DNA of 64,000 bases from Rhexocercosporidium sp. MPI-PUGE-AT-0058 (Eukaryota; Ascomycota; Leotiomycetes; Helotiales): assembly GCA_020746875.1 (NCBI GenBank), contig JAGTJL010000001.1:1240001-1304000 (forward strand), written 5' to 3'. Position 1 is the first letter of the stretch. Each line of letters starts with the position of its first letter. The translations under genes were made by a program, and so were the position numbers. Below, piece after piece: positions 21,069-32,274 of the stretch. The notes under the pieces are model-generated. The model was given only the letters and a program-made list of their open reading frames with translations, was not told the DNA's origin and did not search any database.

Positions 21069-22313
21069 CTAGAGGAGGGAGTCTAGGCGGGTGAAAACGC
21101 TGAGACATGCTGCTACGACCTGATGGACTGTTAGTTTTGGCTTGGTGAGAAGTTAGTAGAATAAACGAAACTTACCTCGAGTTGCAACTCCTTGTCCTTG
21201 CCATTGGTGACCTCATCCCCAATCACCTGTCCCAAATTCGCACCTACACCACCTGAAGCACCACCAGCCCTCTTGCCAAACGGCCACTGACTATACTCGG
21301 CAAGCAACTCATCGACCTGAGCAAAAGCCCGTTCTCTAGCCTCGTGTCCCAGCGTAGCCAGCGCATTCTCAAGAACATTGGCGGCATATGCAGCGCATAC
21401 CATGGCAATAGTTCGGACGTATCTAAATTCGAGATTTTCCGGGAGGAACTGACTCCCTGGCAGAACGACGGTTCGTTGTGTAAGAACATTTCTGACCCGT
21501 CGTCTGATCTCCTCCTTGGCTCCCCCGTCAGCTACGGGATGTGTCGCCATGTCGAAGAGGAGGAAGTTTCGCTTTTCGGTTCGGAGGATGCCCTTGTCGA
21601 CCAGACCCTTAGCTAGTCTTTCTCTAACTTGCTTTAATTGGTATCCGATCTTCATTAAGTTCCAGGTCTCTCCTGAGGTGTGTATTAGTTACTGTCGGCA
21701 AATTTGTAGGCGGAAAGGGATCGCATACCACTCATCAGGTCAATCCATTGACTGACACTCATCTTCTCGCTGGCCTTCATCATCTTCAGCGCCTCGTCGA
21801 GAAGAACCTCTCCAGTAAGTGTATCGTCGATAACTTCAATGACCCGATCAGCCAGGGGGAACCTCCTTCTCGAGGAATCCTTCTGCATGCTGACACGCCC
21901 TCTGAAAGCAAGCTCGATGACGATACATCCTCGCAGCGCGTATGAGATATTGTCGTTCCAGAATGAGAGGTACCCCTACAAATGAAAAGTTAGAAAAAAT
22001 GTGCCAGAGTGAAATGCCACCCCTCCCTTGGCTAACTCACTTGCTTATCTTTCAGTCCCAACAGGAGCACCTCTTCCATGAGCGTCAGCTTCGGCTGTTT
22101 GCTCCGCTCAGCACTCTCGCTGATATCTCTAGGGTCAAACGCAATCTTGTGTCCATTCTCGCCGCTCTCGTAGGATGTTTCTGGGCCACTGGTATCGCGG
22201 GAGGCACCAGCCTTGGGGACTGGGGAAGCCACGCGACTCGCCTCTCCTTCTTCATTCTCGCCGTTTCCTCCTCCGCCACCGCCGCCTCTTCGTCGAGTAA
22301 GTCCCGACGACAT
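21069..22313 (-). CDS. VPS74: Vps74 / GOLPH3 PI4P-binding Golgi protein
   Basis: Peripheral Golgi protein that binds PI4P and retains glycosyltransferases by linking them to COPI. Four exons: 22313-22041, 21975-21729, 21672-21176 and 21119-21069, giving 355 aa. The N-terminus is disordered with a Gly run and Arg cluster ([15 protein letters not shown]), matching the basic COPI-binding stretch of the family. The GPP34 domain begins at [20 protein letters not shown], continues through [16 protein letters not shown] and contains the [15 protein letters not shown] hairpin. Later it has [20 protein letters not shown] and [20 protein letters not shown]. It ends [11 protein letters not shown] in the short last exon. 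All four exons together are in frame. Confidence 0.95.
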
Positions 22314-22885
22314 TGTTCGGGGTTCGGGATGGGTGTTATTCCCAGGTAGGGTCGAGGATTGGAGAAAGGGGGGATTTTGGCTGCGAGGACATGCGAATAT
22401 GACAGGTCTCCGCAATTCGTATACACGAACACGAGGGAATCGACTTTTGTCGCTTCAATTGCAGGCGCTCGAAAGCTCGTCACAGGGCGATTCAATTTTA
22501 TGCGTGTATGGCGTAGGTGTTCGCAAATCCTTCGCGGGGCAACTCAGTGAGGTTATGGGGAAGATATTCGAGAGCTTTGTGAAGTTCACCCGTGAAGGCA
22601 GGACAGGGATGCGCTAGCGTAAAAGGTAGTTCCGTTTGGAGCGAGGCTGCTGAGTTAGGTCCCAAGAAATTTGAGAAGTGGATTTTGATAGAAAAGGGAT
22701 ATGACATGAAAATAGCACAGAGCAAGAGTAAGGTGTTCTAAGCATTTTTACAGGCGCATAGATTCAATATGCTTCTATGGGCATACTGAATCTGTACAAG
22801 ATATCCCTCCCTTAGTTCCCGTTCAGCAGTCGATTCTCCTCCCAACCCCTGCGTCATCTGTCCTCCTAATATACAATCCCATTGT
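22314..22885. other. Intergenic, VPS74 promoter
   Basis: 572 bases between VPS74 and the ACP gene, both on the minus strand. No gene seen. Confidence 0.45.
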
Positions 22886-23578
22886 TCAGTGAGCTGTATC
22901 GCGGTTAGTCTCTACTTAGTAAAGGGCAGTGGTCATGTTGAGAACTTACCATCTGGTTGCGCAAGAATGTACTCGACGGCCTTATCGACTATCAAAAAAC
23001 GTTAGACATGCTCAAACCCTTTTCTTCAACTGAGTCAACATACCACTGTGGATAGCATCTGCCTCCTTATCTGGGATCTCAATGCTAAATTCCTGTAAAT
23101 TGTGTCAGAACCTCATTATACCACCCATCATTCTGTCCAAATACTAACCTCCTCGATAGCCATTACAACCTCAACAGTATCCAAGCTGTCCAGACCAAGA
23201 TCGTTCGAGAAGTGAGAAGTCGGCGAGAGCTATGTTTCATTAACTCCAGGCTTAAAAATCTTCGTTCTGTAGCAACTCATACCTTCGAAGGATCGGTGAC
23301 CTAGATTAAAAACATCAGCTCAAGCTCTCCTTAACACATAAGCACCCGCCACGTACCTTATCAAAGTTCTTCAATAAATCGACTATTCTACCCTCAACCT
23401 CTGGCTTTGCCAATCCCGCAGCAGCAGAGTAACATCTCACGACTTGGAAGGCGGATGGGGCGAATCGGGATTGTGAGAGAAGGGAGCTCTGGGATGCAGG
23501 GCGTGCGATTGCTCCTGACTTCTGGGCTGCTTGGCGGGTAGCACTGCGTGCTGATCTGAGAATGGCTGTTCGGAACAT
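22886..23578 (-). CDS. Mitochondrial acyl carrier protein (complex I subunit, NDUFAB1/ACP)
   Basis: Carries growing acyl chains on phosphopantetheine in mitochondrial type II fatty acid synthesis. It is also a complex I and LYR-protein partner. Six exons, 23578-23357, 23300-23283, 23229-23149, 23092-23044, 22988-22950 and 22893-22886, give 138 aa. The first 50 residues form an Arg/Ser/Ala-rich mitochondrial presequence. The phosphopantetheine site is Ser95 in DLGLDSLDTVEVVMAIEE. It is followed by EFSIEIPDKEADAI and the typical ending QPDAH. Exon 2 is 18 nt and the last coding exon only 8 nt including the stop. Total length is exactly 417 nt. The gene is head to head with the 23-kDa complex I subunit. 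Confidence 0.94.
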
Positions 23579-23953
23579 TTTGGAGGGTTGTGGAAGCTGG
23601 TGGGGGATGTTTGCGGTGAGATGAGAGGCAGGTTTGATGATGTTCGATCACAACTGAAGCTCGTTCGGCACGGAGCTAGCGTATTTTCTTCTGCTTCCTC
23701 ACGTGACTACTTGTAACTTGAAACTGCATTTTCGAGCCAGGAAAGACAATCCAACGGTTAAAAAATCCAATTATACAGTTGCTAGTATTTTCTGATCCCT
23801 TCACAGGTTTACCAAGCAATTCTGGGCTTTTTGGTGGCTGATTGAAGCTTCTCAACGAAGGCCAATCAGACGAACCCAATTAGTGTCTCAATCATACATT
23901 TGCGACCTTCAATTCCACCCCTCAGCAACAACACCGCCACGAGCAACCACAAC
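23579..23953. promoter_or_regulatory. Bidirectional promoter of ACP and the 23-kDa complex I subunit, with CCAAT boxes
   Basis: 375 bases separate the two divergent start codons. Two CCAAT boxes are visible on the plus strand, CCAATCA at 23862-23868 and CCAAT at 23876-23880. The HAP/CBF complex controls many fungal respiratory genes through CCAAT, so joint control of two complex I components is a reasonable inference. Confidence 0.5.
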
Positions 23954-24902
23954 ATGGCATCCGCAAAGCCTTTGACGATGCTCGTGGCTCGCTGCCGTCC
24001 CACAGCACGGCTCTCGAGCTCGATCCGCACAATTGCACCCTCAACGAGTCCCTTGGCCGCGGCCGCTGCGTTCTCGACGACAGTCTTCCGCGCCTACGCC
24101 ACTCCCTCAGGACCACCACCTGCTGGCTTCAGGTTACCCAAGCCGGAACGATGGGACCAGAGCAAGGAATCATCTTTGGATAAAGCTGGGAAATACTTCC
24201 TCTTGACGGAGATGGCGAGGGGCATGTACGTGGTGCTGGAACAGTACTTCAGACCTCCGTGAGTTCTTGCCATAGCCTGCCATTGAGCTCCCCATCTGGG
24301 TCTGCAGGTCTCTAATGTGTTGCAGATACACTATTTACTACCCGTTTGAAAAGGTACATATTGTTATCGAGATTTAGATGGGTGTAGAACGAGGCGAATG
24401 CTCATGTTAATATAGGGACCGATCTCTCCACGTTTCCGAGGCGAACACGCTCTGCGTAGATACCCATCGGGCGAAGAGCGTTGCATTGCATGCAAGCTGT
24501 GTGAAGCTGTCAGTCGCTCCACATCCATATCATACATCCTTTCTAACAGAGGTATAGATCTGCCCCGCCCAAGCCATCACTATCGAGGCCGAGGAGCGTG
24601 AAGACGGAAGCCGCAGAACGACTCGTTACGACATCGACATGACGAAGTGCATCTACTGTGGTTTCTGCCAGGAGAGCTGTCCAGTCGACGCCATTGTGGA
24701 GTCGCCGAATGCTGAGTATGCGACTGAGACGAGAGAGGAGCTGCTTTATAATAAGGAGAAGTTGCTTTCAAATGGTAAGGATCTTACTCTCTCACCCTAC
24801 ACCTGGCATCGAAGAAGTACTTCGCTGACATGGCATGATACAGGAGATAAATGGGAGCCAGAGTTGGCCGCGGCAGCTAGAGCAGATGCGCCGTATAGAT
24901 GA
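23954..24902 (+). CDS. NADH:ubiquinone oxidoreductase 23-kDa iron-sulfur subunit (NDUFS8/TYKY)
   Basis: Complex I subunit of the Q-module that carries clusters N6a and N6b toward ubiquinone, in the mitochondrial inner membrane. Five exons, 23954-24258, 24326-24353, 24416-24508, 24558-24774 and 24844-24902, give 233 aa. The presequence (about 1-45) is rich in Arg and Ser. Two 4Fe-4S ferredoxin motifs are complete: Cys134, 137, 140 and 144 in [12 protein letters not shown], and Cys173, 176, 179 and 183 in [15 protein letters not shown]. The protein ends [18 protein letters not shown] as in orthologues. The last intron is 69 nt, a multiple of three, with no stop in frame, so retention would insert 23 residues. 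The gene shares its promoter with ACP. Confidence 0.96.
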
Positions 24903-26389
24903 GACTGGGGATTTTCTTTTGTGAAGGGTAAACTGCATACTGTACATTGAAGAAGGAGTGTTTATAGGTTTAAGATGGCTTTGGCACCACTTTCGTTACC
25001 AACCGTGATTTACTCGTTTTCCTTCTGTCTCTTCAGCGCTCTGGCGATAGGCATTGAATAGCAAAGTAACGGCCTGCACCTAGCTTTGCAGCAGCCAAGC
25101 AGAAGACCAGGCTTCAAGTGAGCTTAGCCTTTATCTCCTTATACAAGTCACAGTTCTCATATCATCCGCTGGCAAATTGAGACCTCAACAGAAAAAAAGT
25201 ACCTATACGCTACTCTATGGGTTCCTCCTCCTGAACAACTTCACCGGTTCAACGGATGCATTGTCATGTCACAACGCAATCGTAACCACATACCATACAA
25301 TATTCAACCCTGTCTCAAAATCAAAACCTCACAGTGCTGTTTGCGTGCACTCAAATCAAGCAATCAGCATGAATACATCATCCAGAGAAACTCCAAGAAA
25401 GAACAGACAGGACAAGGAACAACAACCAAATGCTCCATTCCACCATCCACATATCCTACGAGCCTCGGGGCACCAACTCAGTCCCTTTAAATACTATTTC
25501 CTCACATAAAATCCTGGATTTCGGTAGATTCTCATTCGCATTCTCGCCTTTGTGGAATTATTTTATTGGGGGCTCATGCTCGATCTGAGTTCCTGTGTAT
25601 TCGGACATCGAGGGAAGAAGCAGGACCATTTTCATGTTTCAAATGACAATGGAGTGGTCAGGTCAAGGTGAAGAGAGTCATGAGTATGTTTCGAATGACG
25701 GTCAAGAGCTCAAGTTTAGGTCAAGAGAGATTCATGAGTATTACCGTGGATCAATTGACATCAATTCTACCTATCGCGTAGGGTCCGTTTGCCTTATTGG
25801 TATTGACAATTACAATTCAGCTAGTCCTCCAACAACGTTCTATTACCAAGAGTATCTTCAAGATTCACATGCAATGTAGAATAAACCATAGGTTTGGGAT
25901 TCAAATTCACTCTTGTATTTTGAGTTCTATACATATCCCAGCTCAAGTAGCTAACCACTTCCAGCTCTTAAGTCAAGCCCACACAGATATAAATGTGCAG
26001 GTCATTGCTTCCTCTAAGCGACAAACCTCGCCAGATTCCTCCCATTTTCCTGTGTACTCATCGCGAAAAATGGTTTTCCTTCCTCCTTCTTGGAGATCGC
26101 AATATGCGTCCCTTTGACCCAATCCCTCACCCGTGACCTTCTTCACGGATGGCTCCTGAAAGGGCACTTGTCAAATGTGTGTGGAGATTGCGGAACCCAA
26201 AACCCATGATTAGGTAGAAAGACGATCAGCCCCGCCGACGCCCCTCCGAAACCCAACGCCAAACAACGCTGTGAAGGGAATGAAAGACTCGTGGTGGATG
26301 GGTGCTGGTGAATTGCAGTAGCAATGGCAGCCACCCAGTGTGCACGTGCATATATGATACAGTATCAACATAAAAGTAAGGATAGAAAA
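24903..26389. other. Long intergenic region
   Basis: About 1.5 kb with no supported gene. It holds a degenerate repeat around 25630-25765, and its right part should contain the 3' UTR of the Q-rich gene. ORFs of 60-110 codons have no protein character. Confidence 0.45.
25630..25765. repeat. Degenerate short tandem repeat
   Basis: Related blocks of the type GTCAAG(G), AGAGAG-TCATGAGTAT and TTTCGAATGAC recur. TCATGAGTAT appears twice, GGTCAAG three or four times, and T-(C)-AAATGAC/CGAATGAC/CAATTGAC three times. The period is irregular, about 40-60 bases, so this is an old, decayed duplication. Confidence 0.4.
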
Positions 26390-27660
26390 TCATGTCTGCG
26401 ATGTCTGACTTGATGATGGAAAATCATCGAAGTTGACGTAGTTGCTCCATTCATTGTCAAGTCCAGGTGTCTGACCAGGAGTTGCCTCTTGACCGCCGGT
26501 CATGCAGATGGCGTCGTTGAAGAAGTCCTGTGGCTGGAAGTTTAGGTCGGATGCTGAGGGAGCGAGTGTGGAGTTCAATCCATCAATGCTAGGGTACATC
26601 TGTTGCTTGCCAATGCTGGTTGTCTGTGGAAGTGGCTGATTGTTGAAATTAAAGGTTGGTAGACTGTCATTTCCACCCACCATCATGGATGCATCGTTGA
26701 AAGAAAATGTCGATCCGAGTAATCCAGCTGCATTGCCTGGCAACGCAGTACTAAAGGGTCCATAGTTGCCGCTGTTCTCTTGGAAGTTACCAGATCCAGG
26801 TTGATGTGGCTGCTGCATCTGGTATGACTGAGAGAAAGAGCCCTGTGGGAATGACGGCTTTTGTTTTGGTGCAGGCTGTGATGGTGATATTGGAGCAACA
26901 GAGTTGGTGGGCGAGATCGATGCGCCTGGAGTGACAGGCATCGACATCCGTCTATCCAATAATGATGTGGGGCTACCTTGGGCGACTACAGGTGACGATG
27001 CTTGCTTGACCGATGGTGCTGCAAATGACGCTGACCTTTGTTCGTTAGAGAGTCGCGGGCTTGGGTATGGAGCCTGCCTGTACTGGTTCTGTTGATGGTG
27101 CTGTTGCTGCTGCTGTTGAGGTGGTTGCATACTTTGCTGCATCATCGGCTGCTGATATTGGTGTGCTAGCATCGGAGAAGGATACATATTGCCGTATTGT
27201 GTTGGGTACTGTTGCCCCTGTTGGGCATAAGAGTTGGAGATAGATCTCTCGAGGGCGGAGCGCATCGCTACGTTGGCCGTCAAATATGCTTCCAACCTGC
27301 TGTTGAAGTCTGGGTTGCCGGTCTGTAAATGCGCCGCGAGTTGACGGTACTGCCTCGGTAATCCATCATCTTCCTCCTCGTACATCTCCTCGTCCATCAC
27401 ATCCTTCTCAGTCACTCGAAGACTTCTGCCCGTCCGGCGTTTGTGTATCTCCGAAGCTCGCCGAGCAGATTCGACTCGGGCCTCTAAACTTCGGTCACTA
27501 CGACGAGAAGCGGCGATGTATGCTCGCTCTTGGTTCTCTTCATGAGTGCGCTCAGTCTATTTCTGTTAGTGATGTTTGGGATGAAAAAGCGGCGGGACAA
27601 TAGTACCTTCACTGGCTTCATTGGCTGCGATAGCTGCTGTGGAGTCCTTGACGGAGGCAT
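26390..27660 (-). CDS. Glutamine-rich putative transcriptional regulator, function unknown
   Basis: I do not recognise a named family. Two exons, 27660-27607 and 27556-26390, give 406 aa, beginning MPPSRTPQQLSQPMKPVK. Residues about 18-110 are highly charged and look helical and conserved: TERTHEENQERAYIAASRR, then EARVESARRASEIHKRRTGR, and LPRQYRQLAAHLQTGNPDFN. The remainder is Gln/Pro/Ser-rich with a poly-Gln and HHQQ run (about 135-155). The end is acidic and aromatic, NEWSNYVNFDDF, like an activation domain. The basic helical block followed by Q-rich sequence suggests a chromatin or transcription cofactor; this is inference. No zinc cluster, bZIP leucine heptad or HMG signature is visible. 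Confidence 0.78.
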
Positions 27661-30600
27661 CGTAGCTCTTGAAAGGTCGTGAATACAATCTATTGTCGAT
27701 GATCAATTGATTCTTCGAATGATTCAATGATTCACTCTCCGATGTGAAGATTCTTGGGTGGTCGGAGAGTGTGGCCGTAATAGAAAATAACAACGTGGGG
27801 GGATCGAGGTGTATTATGGTCGGAGTTCGGTCTGGATCCAAAAGTTCCAAACTGTTTTAGGAAGGAAGCAAGCTGGGAGGACCCAGAGTTGATGAAATGA
27901 CGATACGGGCCCAGGAGGGGAGCTGGGTTGAGAAGAGTGGCAGAAGTAACGGAACTTGTCGTTGATGTAAAGCGCTGGCGTGGAAGAATAAAAGAAATGA
28001 TTTGCAGCTCGGGTCTGGCACCAGCTGTGGTGTTGCGTTGCGTTGTTTTGACTCTCGATGCGCGTGGACCCGAGGAAATCCGGCTGGATCGGGGCAGGCG
28101 CAGAGTGCAGGAACTCGCTTGGCTCTGTCTAGACGGACTGGACTTCTGTTGTGCTGGCTGGATGGCCGATTGTCGTGTCTTCACTTGGACCGTGGTAAAG
28201 GAGGTTGATCGAAACAATGTCTTGATCGTTATGGTAGAGATCCAACTAGCTCTTTCTCGTCGAAGAAGAAAGGAGTTGCAAAGAGGGTTTTGTTTGTTCA
28301 ACAAGTCAAGAATGGGATGGATGGATGCCCGTTGATATAAACGATCTGGATGGCTGGCTCGCATCCTAATCCTAATCCTAACCCCTCTTCCAAGGCCGGC
28401 CGCCCTGGCGTTTGCCCGCCTCCTGCGCGCGTTGTCCAAGCGGCTTCTTCATCTTAAATGCCCTCCACTTTGCAGCAGAGGCAGTCAGTCAGTCAGTCAG
28501 TCCAGCTATCCAACCGTACCGGAATGGCTACCATTGGGTAGAGAAGAGCGCGCACATCCAAGCCGGCGTGTTTTAACCGACTACAGTATGATTCTGAGAG
28601 GGGGCTCGGAGAGGGAGGAAAGCCCAGAGCAAGCACACCCAAGGATTTGCTTACAGATCAAACGTGTAAGTGAGTGAGCGATGTAAGGACACTGAGGGGC
28701 TGAGCAGTATCGGGTGGCGATTTCTGTCACCGCAGAGCACCAGATGGCCGTTGCCCTTGTCCCCAGCACGCACACCTCCCGCAGATCGAGGACGACGGGG
28801 AGGGTCACCGGTTGCTCTGCTCCGACTGGTTCAGCCCATTTCTGACGTGGATCAAGAGGTATTAGCTCCAAGATTACCCAGATTACCGAGATCTTCGGCT
28901 GTGGAACCGTCCTCGATCGAAACAAAGAAACCCTGTTAAGCGTGCTCCTCGAAGCCTTGACCACATGGAGCATACATCTTTATCCCGTTCGAGAAGAAAA
29001 CTTCCCCAGAAGAATCCTTACCTGCAAACGTCACAGCTTGGGAGTTCGTGAATCTGGTTTGCGAGCTTCGAAAAGCGATGTGTTCCGAGAGAGAACCCCA
29101 TACGCTTTAACAGCTTTGTCTCAATACTCTGTTGAAGCAATCTCATGCTCTGTTGAAGCGATTTGAAATGCTTCAAGCTAGAAGTTCTGGGGCTCACAGT
29201 GACACGCAAAAGAGAGCTTACAGAAAGAAAAGAGTAACACCTACTGTAACCTCTAACTGCTTAGGATTCTTGTTAGTTGTCACCAGTCATGGTTAAAACT
29301 AAGGAGGGTTATGAAGAACCCCTCCCCCATAGCCAGTGACAAGGTGGCACACAGCAGCGTGGAAACTAACCTAGGGCTTGGTGGTAAATATTGCAGACGG
29401 TGGGTTATGGCATTTGTGAAACCCGATGCTACTACTGCAAAGGAGACTCCAGTGTGACGAAAGAAGATCTGCTCTCCCGTCAACATCACGACCAAATCAC
29501 CAGATCATGTGATTCGTATTCGGGTTGCTCTCATCCCCTTCATCAATTGCCCAGGATGCCCTCTATAGCAGACCAATCATAGCCTGCGGTACTTGCCGTC
29601 CCTTGCGTCAAGCCGTTCTGAACTTCCGTCGATTCTCTTGTTGGCTTCCGCTCCCCACATGTCGCGGGTGGCGAACGTCCCAAACCCAGCCTGCTGGATG
29701 GTTTGTGACATGAATACACAACTGCAGTCCTTCACAAAGCGGGTTGATCTAATTAATTATTATTTGCTTAGCAATTATATCAAGATCTTCACCAACGAAA
29801 CAGAAACTCATAACTCGTACTCTTGTTCGTGTTAAGTGGTTTGTTTTTCTTTTATACCCGAAAGCGGAACTTCTTCTCCTCCTAAACTCCTCGTCTTATC
29901 TCCACTCCCCACATCAATCTCGTACAGTACTGCACAACGCGCCTCGGGATCAATCAATATTCTCTGACAAGAAGTTGCCGAGAAAAAGGCGTCATACCCC
30001 CAAACCGCATTTCCACACACTTAACTTCCAACAATAAATTATTACCTGTTCCCATGTTCAGCCCATCCATCACCGGTTGTCATCCCCCACAACCACCAGC
30101 CGTGCGTTCTGATCTCAACAGCCCCTGTAGCTGTAGCGTGCATCAGAGCAAACATTCCCATGCTTCCCCAACATGGCATTTCCAGATCTTAGGGGCTCGA
30201 TCTCTGAATACGCGAGCATGGGGGTCTCGCGATCGCACGCACATTTGTTCCCAACTTTCCATGCACGAATACGAAAATAAAGAAAAGAGGCGTTTTCTAG
30301 GAACAAAGAAGGAAAAAACAATATTTTTAAAAATGGGTCCATAGGCAGGCGCAGACAGGTACGGGTGCTTATGAGTGTGAAGTTATTTGTCACTGCCAAC
30401 TTCGGCTCTTGGTTCTACTCAGCTCAGCTGTCAACGGCTTTTACCCAGATCGAGTTACTACTGCAGTCCCAGCCATCGAGGGTCTTGTTCGATGGAGGGC
30501 GCATTCATGTCACATGTTGTGAATCCCGAGAATCGAGAGAGATACATCCGAATTATCTGCACGGCTTCAAAAACCAAACTGACATTTCCCCTGGATGTGA

Positions 30601-31189
30601 GTCACCAAGTTGTGGGCATATGAACGCGATAAAAGAAGCATCGGGACAGAGAACGGGAGTTGCAGGTTGCTTCTGTGTCACAATATGTTTATGAGCGACT
30701 TACACAATTAGGTCAATCTAGATTGCTTTCAACCTCTCAAGGCTCATCAGCTTACCAGAGTATAAGAATTTATTCGATAATGCCGGATAGCACCCGCTAT
30801 GAGTGCAAACTCTTCAAGAACTGCGAGGCAAATTCCCAGGAAAAGGGAGCCGAGGTTTAGCGAGGGAGGCCCCTCTTTTCTATCTGGAGACGACGTCTGG
30901 CTGTACCTGCCCTTTAAAGAATTCTATGACCAGTAAGCTTTCTCAAGAAAAGTTAGCATGTGTATCATCCGCACGTTGCTCTGATTTGATTTGATTTGAT
31001 TTGATTTTAAGAGCCGCGCTATGAGGTCATTTCCCCTATTCTTAGGTCATGTTGGGAAACTCTAACACTAAATCGCAAGGCACACTCTTCCTTTCCAAAA
31101 GTCGCTTAAGACCCTCGAACACAAGAGCTATCATCAAGAAGCCTACTTATCCTCATACCAAGGTGATTCTCTAAAGATCATCTTTACTG
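27661..31189. other. Gene-poor region, left part
   Basis: About 3.5 kb with no supported gene. It contains short simple repeats: CCTAAT x3 near 28366-28383, CAGT x5 near 28482-28501 and GATTT x5 near 30984-31007. A 235-codon minus-strand frame (27732-28439) has no early ATG and is Arg/Ser low complexity. One short minus-strand frame, 29832-30020, reads like a protein fragment. Confidence 0.4.
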
Positions 31190-31474
31190 CTATTCCTCCT
31201 CATCAGGCTGCACAACAACTTCAACCCCTCTAGCGATCATAACCTCACAATTCCACCCTCCCATTCCCAAACCACCCCTTGAGCTCCATCCACTCCCCAA
31301 AAACCCCATCACAATCACCGACCGCTCACTTACAGTCTCCTCATCATCATTCAGCGTATGCCGCACACTCGTGAACTATTCGAGCATAAGATGCAAGACT
31401 TCTCCACGGTCCAGAAACGCAACATGATTATCCAATATTCCCTTCCAGAGATCGGGCGTCGGCCTTGGATATCA
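31190..31474 (-). pseudogene. Probable decayed gene fragment, family not recognised
   Basis: One minus-strand frame reads like real protein but is broken twice. After a TGA at 31474-31472 comes YPRPTPDLWKGILDNHVAFL, then DRGEVLHLMLE, then an in-frame TAG at 31378-31376. It resumes FTSVRHTLNDDEETVSERS, then VIVMGFLGSG, and ends VEVVVQPDEEE at TAG 31192-31190. Both breaks are spaced by whole codons (32 and 62). The CAG-to-TAG type change fits C-to-T decay. Upstream of about 31503 there is a pyrimidine tract and CAG that look like an intron end. It could also be a gene with unrecognised introns. Confidence 0.35.
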
Positions 31475-32274
31475 AAGTGCGACTTTCTTTCTGCTGTAAA
31501 AGGAAGTTTTGCGCGAGAAGGGAGGAGTTGGAGCGATGTCGTAAGTGATTCATTGTCTGCGAGTTCTTGGTAGAAGACGTGTGTGGAATGGGAAACAAAA
31601 TATTATATTCAGGTTTGGAGCCTTTCAGAGGCAATGAAGAACGAAGAGGGCGATTGAGGTGAGCTCAGTTGAATAGGTCGATCTAGGAGGATTGGTTGAT
31701 GATTCCCATTTGCAGCTAGGTCTCTATTTTCACAGATATGCGCAACTTTCCCTCTTTGTTGAAACCCCCGCTGAGATAACGAAGATGATCAGTTGCTATG
31801 TAACATCATTCATGCGATAGACCGTTTCCTTAGAAGTCCTGCACCGAAATGGAAGATTGTGGACGAAGATCAGGTATCACAGGATCAATCTTCAATGAGT
31901 CTCATTTGCGGAAGCATGAATCTGAATCTAGCAATACCGATCTCAAGCTGGAGGCTGCATGATGTGAGCGTGCTAGGTGGAAACCCCAGCAGACTCACCC
32001 GCCTATCTCGATTCTCTAGAAGGTTGCTTGGGTCATCAATTGCACTTGTAAAACAAATTCTGGACAGACCGCTCCGCATGAAAACAAAGCTCGGAAGCAA
32101 AGAGGGATTTCGGAACGAGCAAAGACAAGCCATTGTCTTACTATCAGACTACAAATTCTTGGAAAACTCAGTCCCCTTCCTGCATGCGTAACTCTAGACT
32201 GAGAATCCCATCCATAGAAATCCCATACTCGAAGACATGCTACTCCGTATGGTACCCAGCTACTATGGATATGT
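31475..32274. other. Intergenic
   Basis: 800 bases between the decayed fragment and the 111-aa gene. A 132-codon plus-strand ORF (31793-32191) has no recognisable features. Confidence 0.4.

Noticed and set aside
28366..28390. Telomere-like CCTAAT/CCTAAC run
   Set aside because: Only three units and not the exact fungal telomere hexamer; more likely a chance simple repeat than an internal telomere.
27732..28439. 235-codon minus-strand open frame upstream of the Q-rich gene
   Set aside because: Begins with a non-ATG codon, is Arg/Ser-rich without pattern, and overlaps the likely leader of the Q-rich gene.
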